DNA from: Chlamydoabsidia padenii
Taxonomy: Eukaryota > Mucoromycota > Mucoromycetes > Mucorales > Cunninghamellaceae
Direction: 5' to 3'
Length of the DNA: 64,000 nt
NCBI GenBank assembly: GCA_025330725.1
Contig: JAIWND010000009.1
Coordinates: 620,001 to 684,000 of the forward strand
The notes under the pieces were generated by a model that saw nothing but the letters and a program-made list of their open reading frames with translations, did no database searches and had not been told where the DNA came from. Below, piece by piece: positions 1 to 9,469 of the stretch. Position 1 is the first letter of the stretch. Each line of letters starts with the position of its first letter. The position numbers and the translations under genes were made by a program.

Positions 1-572
1 ATGACACTGGTAAGAGTTTCAAACTAATCCTTTCCACTTGACCATGAGGGTACACATCATACCATTATTTTTTGGCGCCTTTGAGTAAAGGTCTTTCCTG
101 AATTGGTCGAGGTGGCACTCTTACAAAAAAGAAAGTCGACACGTGGGTTATAACTCCGCTCGAGAAGGGCCATGTGTCTTTTCGTCTTTTGGATGTATAT
201 CAAGACAATAAAAAAAAGAATCATCAAGTTGTGTGCTCAAAAGCAAATAAAAGTAAAAATACAAGCCATTCGACCGGATAATCATCAATCTGTAGACTGA
301 GAGAGCATGGACTATCCTATCGGGTGCGGCCATTCCACTGGTTTTTTTTTCCCAAAGAGGTCGCGCGTGGCGGGATTTGAATTTCTTGGAGAGCGTGCAC
401 AAGTTAAATTTTTTTATTACATGTTCTTTCTTCTTCTCTTTCCCTTTTCCCTCACTTTTTTTTTTTAACCCTCTCTACTAATTGTAAGTCGTCATCTTGC
501 CCCTCCTTTACTTTACATGTAGATCTTTACTCACCTCTTACTCTTGTTTTAGAATACAACTATTTTATTACA
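1..572. other. Intergenic / upstream region of beta-tubulin
   Basis: No convincing gene. The short open frames here lack conserved motifs and splice context. The stretch is pyrimidine-rich on the + strand just before the beta-tubulin ATG, as is usual for 5' regions in this window. A copy of the dispersed motif GCGGGATTTGAA lies at 370-381. Confidence 0.6.
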
Positions 573-2406
573 ATGAGAGAAATCATTCACATCCAAGCTG
601 GTAAGCCTCCCAAATAAATAAACAAAACCAGTACTTACTCTTCTTCTTGTTTGTTTAGGTCAATGTGGTAATCAAGTACGGTGGATAATACAACAAAAGC
701 TCCCTAGAAAAACATACTCGTTACTTACCATCCTCTCTCTCTCTCTCTCTCTCTTGTTTATGATATAGATCGGTCAAAAGTTTTGGGAAACCATATCTCA
801 AGAACATGGACTTGATGCCAATGGGAACTATGTTGGCTCTGATGATCTCCAACTAGAACGTATCAATGTCTTTTACCACGAAGGATACCAAAACAAATAT
901 GTCCCACGGTAAGCAAGGGGTGGTAAAAAAAAAAAAGACAGGGTGATAAAGGAGAGGGGAAGGGCAAACAACAACAACAACAAAAAAAAAGGTACTGATG
1001 ATGATTCCCCTTAATTAGTGCTGTGTTGGTGGATCTTGAACCTGCAACCATGGATGCTATTCGTGCCAGTACTTATGGTAAAATCTTCCGTCCTGATAAC
1101 TTTATTCATGCTCAATCTGGTGCTGGTAATTCTTGGGCCAAGGTAAGGAAAAACTAGAAGATGGAAAAGAAGGAATACTAATGTTATTGTTTTGTTTATT
1201 AGGGTTTCTACACTGAAGGTGCTGAATTGGTGGAATCTATTATGGATGTGATCCGTAAAGAAGCGGAAAATACAGATTGTCTTCAAGGGTTCCAATTGGC
1301 TCATTCTCTTGGTGGTGGTACTGGATCTGGTCTTGGTTCTTTACTTCTCTCCAAAGGTAAAATACAAAAATAAAATAAAATAATAAACACAACAATCAAA
1401 TAAACCAACTTACAATTTCCTTACTCTCTTTCTCTAGTCCGAGAAGAATACCCTGATAGAATCTTGTCGACTTACTCTGTGGTACCCTCTCCCAAGGTAT
1501 CCGACACTGTGGTTGAACCTTACAATGCTGTCCTCTCTGTCCATCAATTGGTTGAAAACTGTGATGCTACCTTCTGTATTGATAATGAAGCTCTTTATGA
1601 TATCTGCTTCCGTACTCTCAAACTGACGAACCCTGGCTATGGCGATCTTAATGAATTGGTGTCGGCTGTCATGTCTGGTGTGTCTACCTCATTACGTTTC
1701 CCTGGTCAACTCAACTCTGACTTGCGTAAACTGTGTGTCAACATGGTGCCCTTCCCTCGTCTCCACTTCTTTATGGTGGGCTATGCTCCTTTGACTGCTT
1801 TTGGATCTCAACAATACCGTAACCTCAGTGTGCCTGAATTGACCGCGCAAATGTTTGATGCTCGTAACATGATGGCTGCTTCTGATCCTCGTCATGGTCG
1901 CTACCTCACTGCTGCCACCATCTTCCGTGGTCGTCTCTCTACTAAGGAAGTTGAAAATCAAATGCTTGCTGTTCAACAAAAGAACTCGTCCTACTTTGTC
2001 GAATGGATCCCTAACAGTGTCAAGTGCTCTCTTTGTGATATTCCTCCTGTTGGTCTCAAAATGAGTGGTACCTTTATTGGTAACACTACTGCTATTCAAG
2101 ATCTCTTCAAGCGTGTCAATGAACAATTCACCGCCATGTTCAGACGCAAGGCTTTCTTGCATTGGTTTACTTCCGAAGGCATGGATGGTAAGTTTAAAAA
2201 GAACAATATATATATATAATGATATTACTAACCCTTTACTCTCTCTTTCTTTGATAGAAATGGAATTCACTGAAAGTGAAAGCAACATGCAAGATCTTGT
2301 CTCTGAATATCAACAATATCAAGAAGCTACTGCCGATGAAGAATACAACGACGAAGAATATCTTGATGAAGCCGACGATTTGGGTGAAGAACCTATGGAA
2401 GAATAG
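573..2406 (+). CDS. TUB2: Beta-tubulin
   Basis: Beta subunit of the alpha/beta-tubulin dimer, the building block of microtubules; binds exchangeable GTP. Spliced model: 573-600, 659-675, 769-908, 1019-1142, 1203-1356, 1438-2187, 2258-2406 (453 aa; family usual about 447). The protein opens [17 protein letters not shown], the classical tubulin start with the MREI autoregulation tetrapeptide, so the ATG is secure. The GTP-binding loop GGGTGSG lies near residues 138-145, and the C-terminal tail is strongly acidic (E/D-rich). Exon 2 is only 17 nt. Residues Tyr167 and Ala198 (count anchored on the N terminus) differ from the Phe167/Glu198 of benzimidazole-sensitive fungi. An AATAAA follows the stop near 2519. 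Confidence 0.97.
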
Positions 2407-2633
2407 ATCAATAGCTTATTATCTTTTACCCTCACTCAATGCTTTTAATATCTCTTTACTCTCTCCCTACCTCAAAAAAAATAGTATATCTTCTCTCTCT
2501 TTATATTTATGTCTTCCCAATAAATAATCGTTTGATGGCCATCGATTCATGCTCAGTCGGACTTTGAACATATTTTAATCTTTAATCTTTTTTTTTTTTT
2601 TTTTGCCCTCCTCTTCTTCCTTCTCTTTTTATA

Positions 2634-4288
2634 ATGATGCAATCATACTTTTGTCATTTTTGTCGTGTGCGCTTTATGTTATCCACTAGTATGGACGAAC
2701 CAACTTGTCCATACTGTGATACTCAATTTGTAGAAGAAGTTGTAAGTAGCAATTTATTAATGACCCAAAAAAAAGGAGGGGGGTAGAAACCAAAAACAAA
2801 AAAGTAGACTAATATCTTTATTGATAGGCATATGTAAATCAACCGCCTGTGAATGAAGAAGGACAATACGAAGAAGAAGAAGAAGAAGAAGAAGGGATGG
2901 ACGATTCAGCAATAGGCTATTGGGCACGGACGCCTGATGGAGGGGTTTTATTTAGATTTGTTGATGACTTGCAGGCACCTTGGGACTCTTGGACTGACGA
3001 TAATCAAGAAGAAGAAGAAGAAGAAGAAGACGAAGACGACGAAGAAAACAACAGTGACGACGAAAGCGATAAAGATGAAGGGAATCAGATATTGAACGAC
3101 GACGACGACGACGACGACGAACAGCAGTGGGAAACAGAAGAAGACGAAGACGACGGTAATAGTATATCAACGAACAGTCTTGGTTATGGTTCACCTTCTT
3201 TGACCTCGTCATCCATATCATTCAACTCTATTCCTTCCTCATCCTCTCAACTATTTGAAACCTCTACTTTATCTTCTCCCTCTTTATCAAGGACCCGACT
3301 ACAGCAACAAGCATCATCATTATCCTCGACTAGTCACCACTCTACTACACGTCTAGATAGGTTCTTTGGAATCGAACGTCTACTGGAGTAAAGTACCTTG
3401 ATTAAAAATAAAAGGGGTGGGTGGGTGTAGCATATGCTTTACTGACACTTTTTTTTTTTTTATGATCTACATAGTTTGATATATCAAGGTTATTCCGATT
3501 CGGAGAGTGAATACGACAATACTCCTCGAACTGTCATGGATAGACTGGCCGAAATATTTAGTGATCCTATGGAAACGTAAGTACTCTTTTTACATTTTAC
3601 AAATAAACTCACCTTCACCTCTTTTATGTATATTGTAGACCACAGGCTTCACATAATGATGATTTGGATCATTGTATTGAACGATTATCAAGAAGGACAC
3701 TTCTTTATGACAATGCAGGTAAATGGACGTGGTAATAGAATGTGATGTCTCATCCCATTTTTCTAATAGAAACTAAATTGGAATGTACGATTTGTCAAGA
3801 ACCTTTTGGGACTTTTACAGAAATTCTTCAAATGCCATGCCAACATGAATATCATACCACCTGTATATCTCAATGGTTACATGTCAATGCGACTTGTCCA
3901 ATATGGTAAGAAGAATACGCCAATCTGAAGGAGAATATTAACTTTTTTTTTTTTGGCTTCTGCTTATTCTTTTTATTTTTATGTTTATATATGGCGATCT
4001 CTCTCTTACTCTATCGCTCTCTATTCAAGTCGGTGCCCTGCAATAATGGAACGATCTGACGACCTGGTCCCACCTCCTGCTTTTTCTCTTGGATCACTAA
4101 GAACAGGACGAACTTCTTATCCATCTACTACCGACAACGAAGTACAAGGCGACAATTACAACGAAGACGATGATGATGATGAAACACAAAGTGATTACTA
4201 TGAAATGATTGATCCTCCTCCATTATGGCCAAGATCTTCCTCTACTGCTTCTATATCCAGATACCGCTATACCCATCAACAACAATAG
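2634..4288 (+). CDS. RING-H2 E3 ubiquitin ligase, RNF126/RNF115-like
   Basis: Probable E3 ubiquitin ligase. Model: 2634-2741, 2828-3387, 3475-3576, 3639-3718, 3770-3905, 4030-4288 (414 aa). The N terminus has a small zinc finger of the RNF115/RNF126 type (CxxC at YFCHFC, second pair at PTCPYC). A long acidic/serine linker with poly-Glu and poly-Asp runs follows (about residues 45-190). A RING-H2 domain then starts at LECTICQEPF and contains CQHEYHTTCISQWL and CPICRCP. Two in-frame ATGs open the gene (2634 and 2637); either could be used. The C-terminal tail is low complexity. The zinc finger plus RING-H2 architecture supports the family call; substrates cannot be inferred. Confidence 0.85.
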
Positions 4289-4709
4289 ATCTTTATACTA
4301 GTTATTCCCTCCTCCTCCCCTCTTCCCCTTAGTATAGGACAAACACAATCCCCCTTTTTTATTTGATAAAATAATAAACTGTTTGATTTGGACTTTGTGA
4401 TTGGACTATGTGCATATGAAACCATGATATGGGGAGGCAACCGGAAGATACTCCACGTGAGAACTTTGGACGGTCGAATGATAAAGAGGGTGATTTGGAA
4501 GGAAATGATTCACTGTGGGTCTCGGCCAATCAGATTTCACATCATGCTGAGAATCTCGTGAAAATAGTTTGATATCCCGTTAGTTAGGTGAACATCAAAT
4601 AATCAAAAAAAATAATAATAATAATCTCTTGTATAAATATAACCCTGTCTATCATTCCCTTTTTCTTCTTTCTTTTAATACTTTTTGTTCAATATCATTC
4701 ATCTTTACT
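4289..4709. other. Intergenic, malic enzyme promoter
   Basis: The stretch contains the 3' region of the RING gene and the promoter of malic enzyme. No gene seen. A TATA-like element is the only clear signal (4632-4639). Confidence 0.6.
4632..4639 (+). promoter_or_regulatory. TATA box of malic enzyme gene
   Basis: TATAAATA lies 78 bases upstream of the malic enzyme ATG, a sensible distance for a core promoter with a short pyrimidine-rich leader. It argues against the upstream in-frame ATG at 4629, which overlaps the box. Confidence 0.55.
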
Positions 4710-6699
4710 ATGGCTCCTTTGGTAGAAATCAACCCTGAACAAGTAAATAACACTACTGCTCATCCAATCAAAGACGATCATGCTCGACTTTTGGTGAGGT
4801 CAAGCTATGAAAATCAGGGCACAGTACTGACATCTGATCAAAAAGCTCGATGGGGAATCAATGGCTTGTCGCCTAGCCGTGTGGAAACTCTTGACATTCA
4901 AAAACGTCGAGCCATGCGCCAACTCCGATCCAAATCCACTCCTTTGGAAAAGTACATCTTTATGGCCCAGATGCGTACCACTCATACCCATCTGTTTTAT
5001 AAGATTGTGATTGAAGAACTGGAGGTAAATCATATGCTTTCATGCGACAGATGGAGATGTTGATTTTTTTCCGTGTCACCTATTTCTTTTTTAGGAATTG
5101 GCCCCTGTGATCTACACGCCAACGGTGGGGACAGCCTGTTTAGAGTATTCCAACATCTACCCTTTTTTGGCCGCCCCTGGTGTATCGGATGGCCTGTATT
5201 TGACCCACCAAGAAGATGTGGTAAGCATGATCAAACAATACCAACCTTTTCCCAATGAGCAATTTCAACCTGAAATTGCTGTGATCTCTGATGGTTCACG
5301 TATTCTCGGTTTGGGCGACCTGGGGGTCAATGGTATTGGTATTCCTATTGGTAAATTACAACTTTATGTGGCCGGAGCAGGGATTGATCCTCGCAAAACA
5401 TTGCCTATCATCTTGGATCTGGGTACCAACAATCAGGCTTTCTTGAAAGATGACTTTTATCTTGGGTTGCGCCAACAGCGTCCTGATGATCCTCAAGTAA
5501 GATATCATGCATCATGTCAAATCGGGATTTGAAATTTTAACTTTTTTTTTTTTTTTTTTGAACCAGTTTTATGCCGCTGTTGAGCATGTGATTCAATCAA
5601 TTCATCAAGTATACCCCGACATTCTGATACAATTTGAAGATTGGTCAAGCGAACATGCTTTTGGTCTCCTGGAGAAATATCAAAAGAAGATGCTGTGCTT
5701 TAATGATGATATTCAAGGTACTGGTGCTGTCATTTTATCTGGGGTCATCAATGCTATTCGAAAAGTTCAAAAAGAGTCTGGTGTATTGCCCCCTGATCAC
5801 CGAGTCGTTTTTTATGGTGCTGGGTCTGCTGCCATTGGTGTTGCCCGTCAAATTCAAGACTATTTCCAAATCGAACATGGGCTGTCTGAAGATCAGGCCA
5901 AGAAAGTATTTTGGATTGTCGATAGCAAGGTAGGAAAAAGAAAAAAAAAAACTTGCCCCTTTTTTAAATCCCGCTTACTTTTTCTTCTTCTTTTCAGGGC
6001 CTTGTAACATTGGATCGTGGAGACAAATTGGCTCAGCATAAAGTTTACTATGCTCGAAAGGACAATGAGGGCAAACAATACAAGGATCTGATGGAGATTA
6101 TAGATTACGTGCGACCTACCTGCTTGATTGGGCTATCATCCATCCCGGGAGCATTTACACCTGCGATTCTAACCCGCCTGGGTAAGCTCAATGAACAACC
6201 CATCGTGTTCCCTTTATCCAATCCTGCCACTCAAGCCGAATGTACTTTTGCTCAAGCAATGGAAGCGACATCAAACCGGGTGATCTTTGCTTCAGGCACC
6301 GCGTTCCCTGCTTACACCGTCGATGGCAAGACGTATATTCCTGGCCAAGGCAACAACATGTACATTTTTCCTGGACTTGGACTCGGAGCGGTATTGGCCA
6401 AACCTTCTTATATCAGTGATCGCATGATTTATGCTGCTGCCAAAGCATTGGCTGACTCGCTTTTATCAGAGGAAGTGGCTCAAGGGTGGTTATACCCGTC
6501 CTTGCACAGGATTCGTCAAGTCTCGGCTATTGTCGCGGCGGCTGTTTGTCGTGAAGCCCTCAATGAAGAACTCGCTCGATCCCCTCATTTACTTGCACTG
6601 ACATCTGAACCGGATGCCAAGATCTTGGATTTGGTCGTTCAACAAATGTGGTGTCCTGATGGTTTGGTGGTCCCACAGTTTTCAACTAGTAGAATTTGA
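4710..6699 (+). CDS. Malic enzyme (NAD(P)-dependent)
   Basis: Oxidative decarboxylation of L-malate to pyruvate and CO2 with reduction of NAD(P). Model: 4710-5024, 5095-5496, 5567-5929, 5998-6699 (593 aa, normal for eukaryotic malic enzymes). Visible signatures: PVIYTPTVG (catalytic Tyr about 112), the family signature DGSRILGLGDLGVNGIGIP, the metal-binding segment FEDWSSEHAF, NDDIQGTGAV, and a Rossmann motif VFYGAGSAAIG. No obvious mitochondrial presequence follows the chosen ATG, so a cytosolic form is likely. In oleaginous Mucoromycota such enzymes are discussed as NADPH sources for lipid synthesis; cofactor preference cannot be read here. Introns 2 and 3 each carry a copy of the dispersed (T/G)CGGGATTT-type motif (5522-5533; 5961-5974). 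Confidence 0.95.
5522..5533 (+). repeat. Dispersed motif copy inside malic enzyme intron 2
   Basis: TCGGGATTTGAA, one of about 25 near-identical occurrences in the window. A second, opposite-orientation copy (TTTTTAAATCCCGC) lies in intron 3 at 5961-5974, next to the acceptor tract. Function unknown. Confidence 0.5.
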
Positions 6700-6930
6700 T
6701 TTGATTGTTTGTTTTTTTGCCTTGATATCTGTTTATGAAATAAAATACTTTCGCTTTTGTGTCTTTGATATGCCAGGATTTGAGATTAAAGACCCGCTTG
6801 CATGAATTGACGACATCCATGAACCGTCATAAAAAAAAATTCGAATCCCGAAAAGCCCTCTGTCTTCCTTCCCTTCCATCCTTTGAAAAAAAATAAATCA
6901 CTTTTACTTTTTTGTCTTTATGGTTATCTA

Positions 6931-7390
6931 GGCGCCGATCTTGCACTAATCTACTCCTTACGACACGGAATTCAACAACACTACGTTTCACTGTTATGGA
7001 AAAGAACTTTATGGGATTGGACTCGGTAATGATTAACTTTATAGTGAACCATGTGACCATACTTGAAACTAATTCATTTTTATTTTGTGAACACAACAAT
7101 AATGTCTCCATCAACTCTTTACGCCACAGATTGCACTAACACATTGATTCGCTGTTATAGGAAAGAACTTTATGGATTAGACTCGGTAATAACGTCTTTA
7201 TCGTGGCCTATGTGATAGCACTTGTAACTAAACTTTCTTGTTCTTCATAGTTATGCTAACGCCAATCTTGTACTAATACACTCTTCACATTGTGGAATTC
7301 ACCAACACAATGTTTCTCTGCCATGACAAAACACATTATAGGACTGGAATTGGTAATAATGACTTTATGATGGACCATGTCGTAACTAAA
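6931..7390. repeat. Three diverged tandem copies of an about 130-190 bp unit
   Basis: Copies begin near 6931, 7120 and 7255. Each runs through: TTGCACTAAT-like start, a stretch like TATAGGAAAGAACTTTATGG, GGACTCGGTAAT (variants GGATTAGACTCGGTAAT and GGACTGGAATTGGTAAT), GACTTTAT, and a GACCATGTG-like end followed by TAACTAA. Divergence between copies is substantial. No coding frame is kept across copies, so this is a non-coding duplicated element of unknown class. Confidence 0.65.
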
Positions 7391-7760
7391 AAACACAAAT
7401 GGGTGTGCTTTATTATAGTGGTAATAGATTTTTTTAATTAATAGTATAGGTAATTATATTAGTATAAGCAAATTTAGTCGATAGAATATACAGTATTTGA
7501 CAATTAATAAAGCTAATCATCATGTATACATCATTATCACGTTTTAATGGTTTGATGGTTTATTGTCATAAGCCCAAAAAAGTTATTTTAAAACTACACT
7601 TGGCATTTGGGGGGGGGTACTCTGCAGTAAATACTTCACCCACAGAGTATTCTTCAGGCAAGCCCCGGGGACAAAATGTTGGACAAAGAGTTAGGCGTAG
7701 TGTTGACCGTAGAGTAGGAAGACCATTATAGGAGACCGCATTATGGTGAAAAGACTTTGG

Positions 7761-7885
7761 ATTTTTTTTTTTTCAAACGTGAATTGTTCGTCTTGCAGAC
7801 TAGCTCTGACCATGAAAGAAGGTTCGTCTAATCGAGAAATTTATGCAGAATCTGACTTTTACATTTACATTCCGACTTTCGGCGA
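7761..7885. repeat. Left flanking direct repeat of the tandem array
   Basis: Shares order and sequence with 9031-9150: T-run, AACGTGAATTG, CTCGTC/TTCGTC, CTAGCTCTG, TGAAAG, GAAATTTATGCAG versus GAATTTCATGCAG, TTTGACATTTA, then CCGACTTT. The pair brackets the about 240-bp tandem array. Confidence 0.7.
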
Positions 7886-7889
7886 AAGG

Positions 7890-8294
7890 ATTATGAGAGC
7901 GCTATTGTCTCAATGAACAAGTGATGCTCATGCCAAAAGTGACCATGTGCATTCCTTGGCCTATTTCCAACAAAGTTTACATAATGACCATTGTACCAAG
8001 TACCTTGTATGGAGCAGTACAGCCTCAAGATCGTTTTAACCTGACTTTTGTAATAAATATAAAAAAAAGGATGTGGAATGAAAATCGACACACAAGACAA
8101 AAACTTGTTTCAAAACCCGCTTACTCTCGCCTTGAATCTTAAGAGGACTCTACTAGCTTAATGAACAAGTGATGCTAATGACAAAAGTGACCATGTGCAT
8201 TCCTTAGCCTATTTCCAACAAAGTTTACATAATGGCTATTGTACCAAATACCGTGTATGGAACAGTACAGCCTCAAGATCGTTTTAACCTGACT

Positions 8295-8341
<47 letters not shown>

Positions 8342-8890
8342 GTGGAATGAAAATGAACAGACGAGACAAAACTTAATTCAAATCCCGCTTACTCGCCTTG
8401 AATCTTAAGAGAGCTCTACTGGCTTAATGAACAAGTGATGCTAATGACAAAAGTGACCATGTGCATTCCTTGGCCTACTTCCAACAAAGTTTACATAATG
8501 GCCAATATACCAAGTTCTCTGTGTGCAGCAATATAGCTTTAAGATCGTTTTACTCTGACTTTTCTATAAAAAAAAGTTGTAGAATGAAAATTGACACACA
8601 AGATAAAACTTATTTCAAAACCCGCTTACCCTCGCCTTGAAACTTGAGTGAGCTCTACTAGCCTAATGAACGAGCGATGCTAATGACAAAATTGACCATG
8701 TGCATTCCTTGGCCTATTTCCAACAAAGTTTACATAATAGTCATTGTACCAAGTCGCTTGTATGAAGCAATATAGCCCCAAGATTGTTTTAATCTGACTT
8801 TTGTAAAGAAAGGATGTACATAAAATGAAAATGGACGGAAGAGACCAAACTTAATTTAAAATCCCGCTGACTCTCTCCTGGAATCTTGAG
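7890..8890. repeat. Tandem array of four about 240-bp units
   Basis: Landmark GTGACCATGTGCATTCC occurs at about 7939, 8187 and 8453, with a diverged copy at 8692; spacings are about 248, 266 and 239. Each unit contains AACAAAGTTTACATAAT, a stretch like TATGGAGCAGTACAGCC, CAAGATCGTTTTA, CTGACTTTTGTAA plus an A-run, GAATGAAAAT, CAAAACCCGCTTACTCTCGCC, then a CTACTAGCTTAATGAACAAG-like segment. The longer second period is due to a 38-nt A-run (8300-8337). The same unit recurs in the same orientation at 32.5-33.7 kb. Confidence 0.85.
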
Positions 8891-8931
8891 TTCAGGTCAA
8901 CCCGGGGGGGAAGGGTACGCGGTCTATTTGA

Positions 8932-9027
8932 TACATGATTTACATGATTTGACCATAATTTGAACATGTAAATACATGATTTGCATGTTTTACATGTTTT
9001 ACATGATTAAATTATGGCAAATCATGG
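8932..9027. repeat. Cluster of ACATG short iterations
   Basis: About nine overlapping ATACATGATT / TTTACATG units in less than 100 bases, partly palindromic (CATGTAAATACATG). Lies between the tandem array and its right flanking repeat. Confidence 0.6.
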
Positions 9028-9030
9028 ATT

Positions 9031-9150
9031 ATTTTTTTAGAACGTGAATTGCTCGTCGTGTAGGCTAGCTCTGCCCGTGAAAGGAAATTTGCCAGTGGGG
9101 AATTTCATGCAGGATCGGATTGGATTTTGACATTTAAATCCCGACTTTGA
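9031..9150. repeat. Right flanking direct repeat of the tandem array
   Basis: Partner of 7761-7885, same orientation. Contains CATTTAAATCCCGACTTTG, tying it to the dispersed AAATCCCGC motif family. Confidence 0.7.
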
Positions 9151-9469
9151 GGGGAAAAGTTGGCCATAAATTTCATGCCAACTCAGGGGAAAAAATGGCG
9201 GGTATGAAGTTGGCCGAGATTGCTTCTAAATCACATAACCACATAAAACACAGGATGTCCACCCATCCGTTTCTTTTTCTTTTTTTTTTTTTTTTTTCCT
9301 TTGCACCCACATTTAAACCAAACACAATTAAAAGACAAAGAGAGTAATGATGTTTTTTATTGTTATGTAAAATAAATGGGGATCATATATAAAAAAAGGG
9401 GGGGGAGATAAAAGTAAATAATAATAGTCAAAAAAAAAGGGGAGAGGGGTATCACTTTACTAAACAAGC

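Larger units (their letters stand above)
6700..9469. other. Gene-free repeat block
   Basis: No open frame here shows a recognisable domain or codon pattern. The block holds three repeat families, annotated separately: a triplicated unit (about 6.93-7.39 kb), a four-copy tandem array of about 240-bp units (7.89-8.89 kb) and a pair of direct repeats flanking that array. A run of ACATG-type short repeats lies at 8.93-9.03 kb. The 7400-7740 stretch is unique, AT-rich and otherwise featureless. Confidence 0.65.

Noticed and set aside
370..381. GCGGGATTT motif as an E2F/MBF site (TTTSSCGC)
   Set aside because: The core AAATCCCGC does not contain the required TTTSSCGC order, and copies sit in introns and repeats as often as near promoters.
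1692..2288. 198-aa minus-strand open frame across beta-tubulin
   Set aside because: Antisense shadow of a strongly coding exon; no motif.
7890..8890. Regular repeat array considered as CRISPR or tRNA array
   Set aside because: Units of about 240 bp without spacers in a eukaryotic context; no cloverleaf can be folded from the A-box-like and B-box-like words in normal order.
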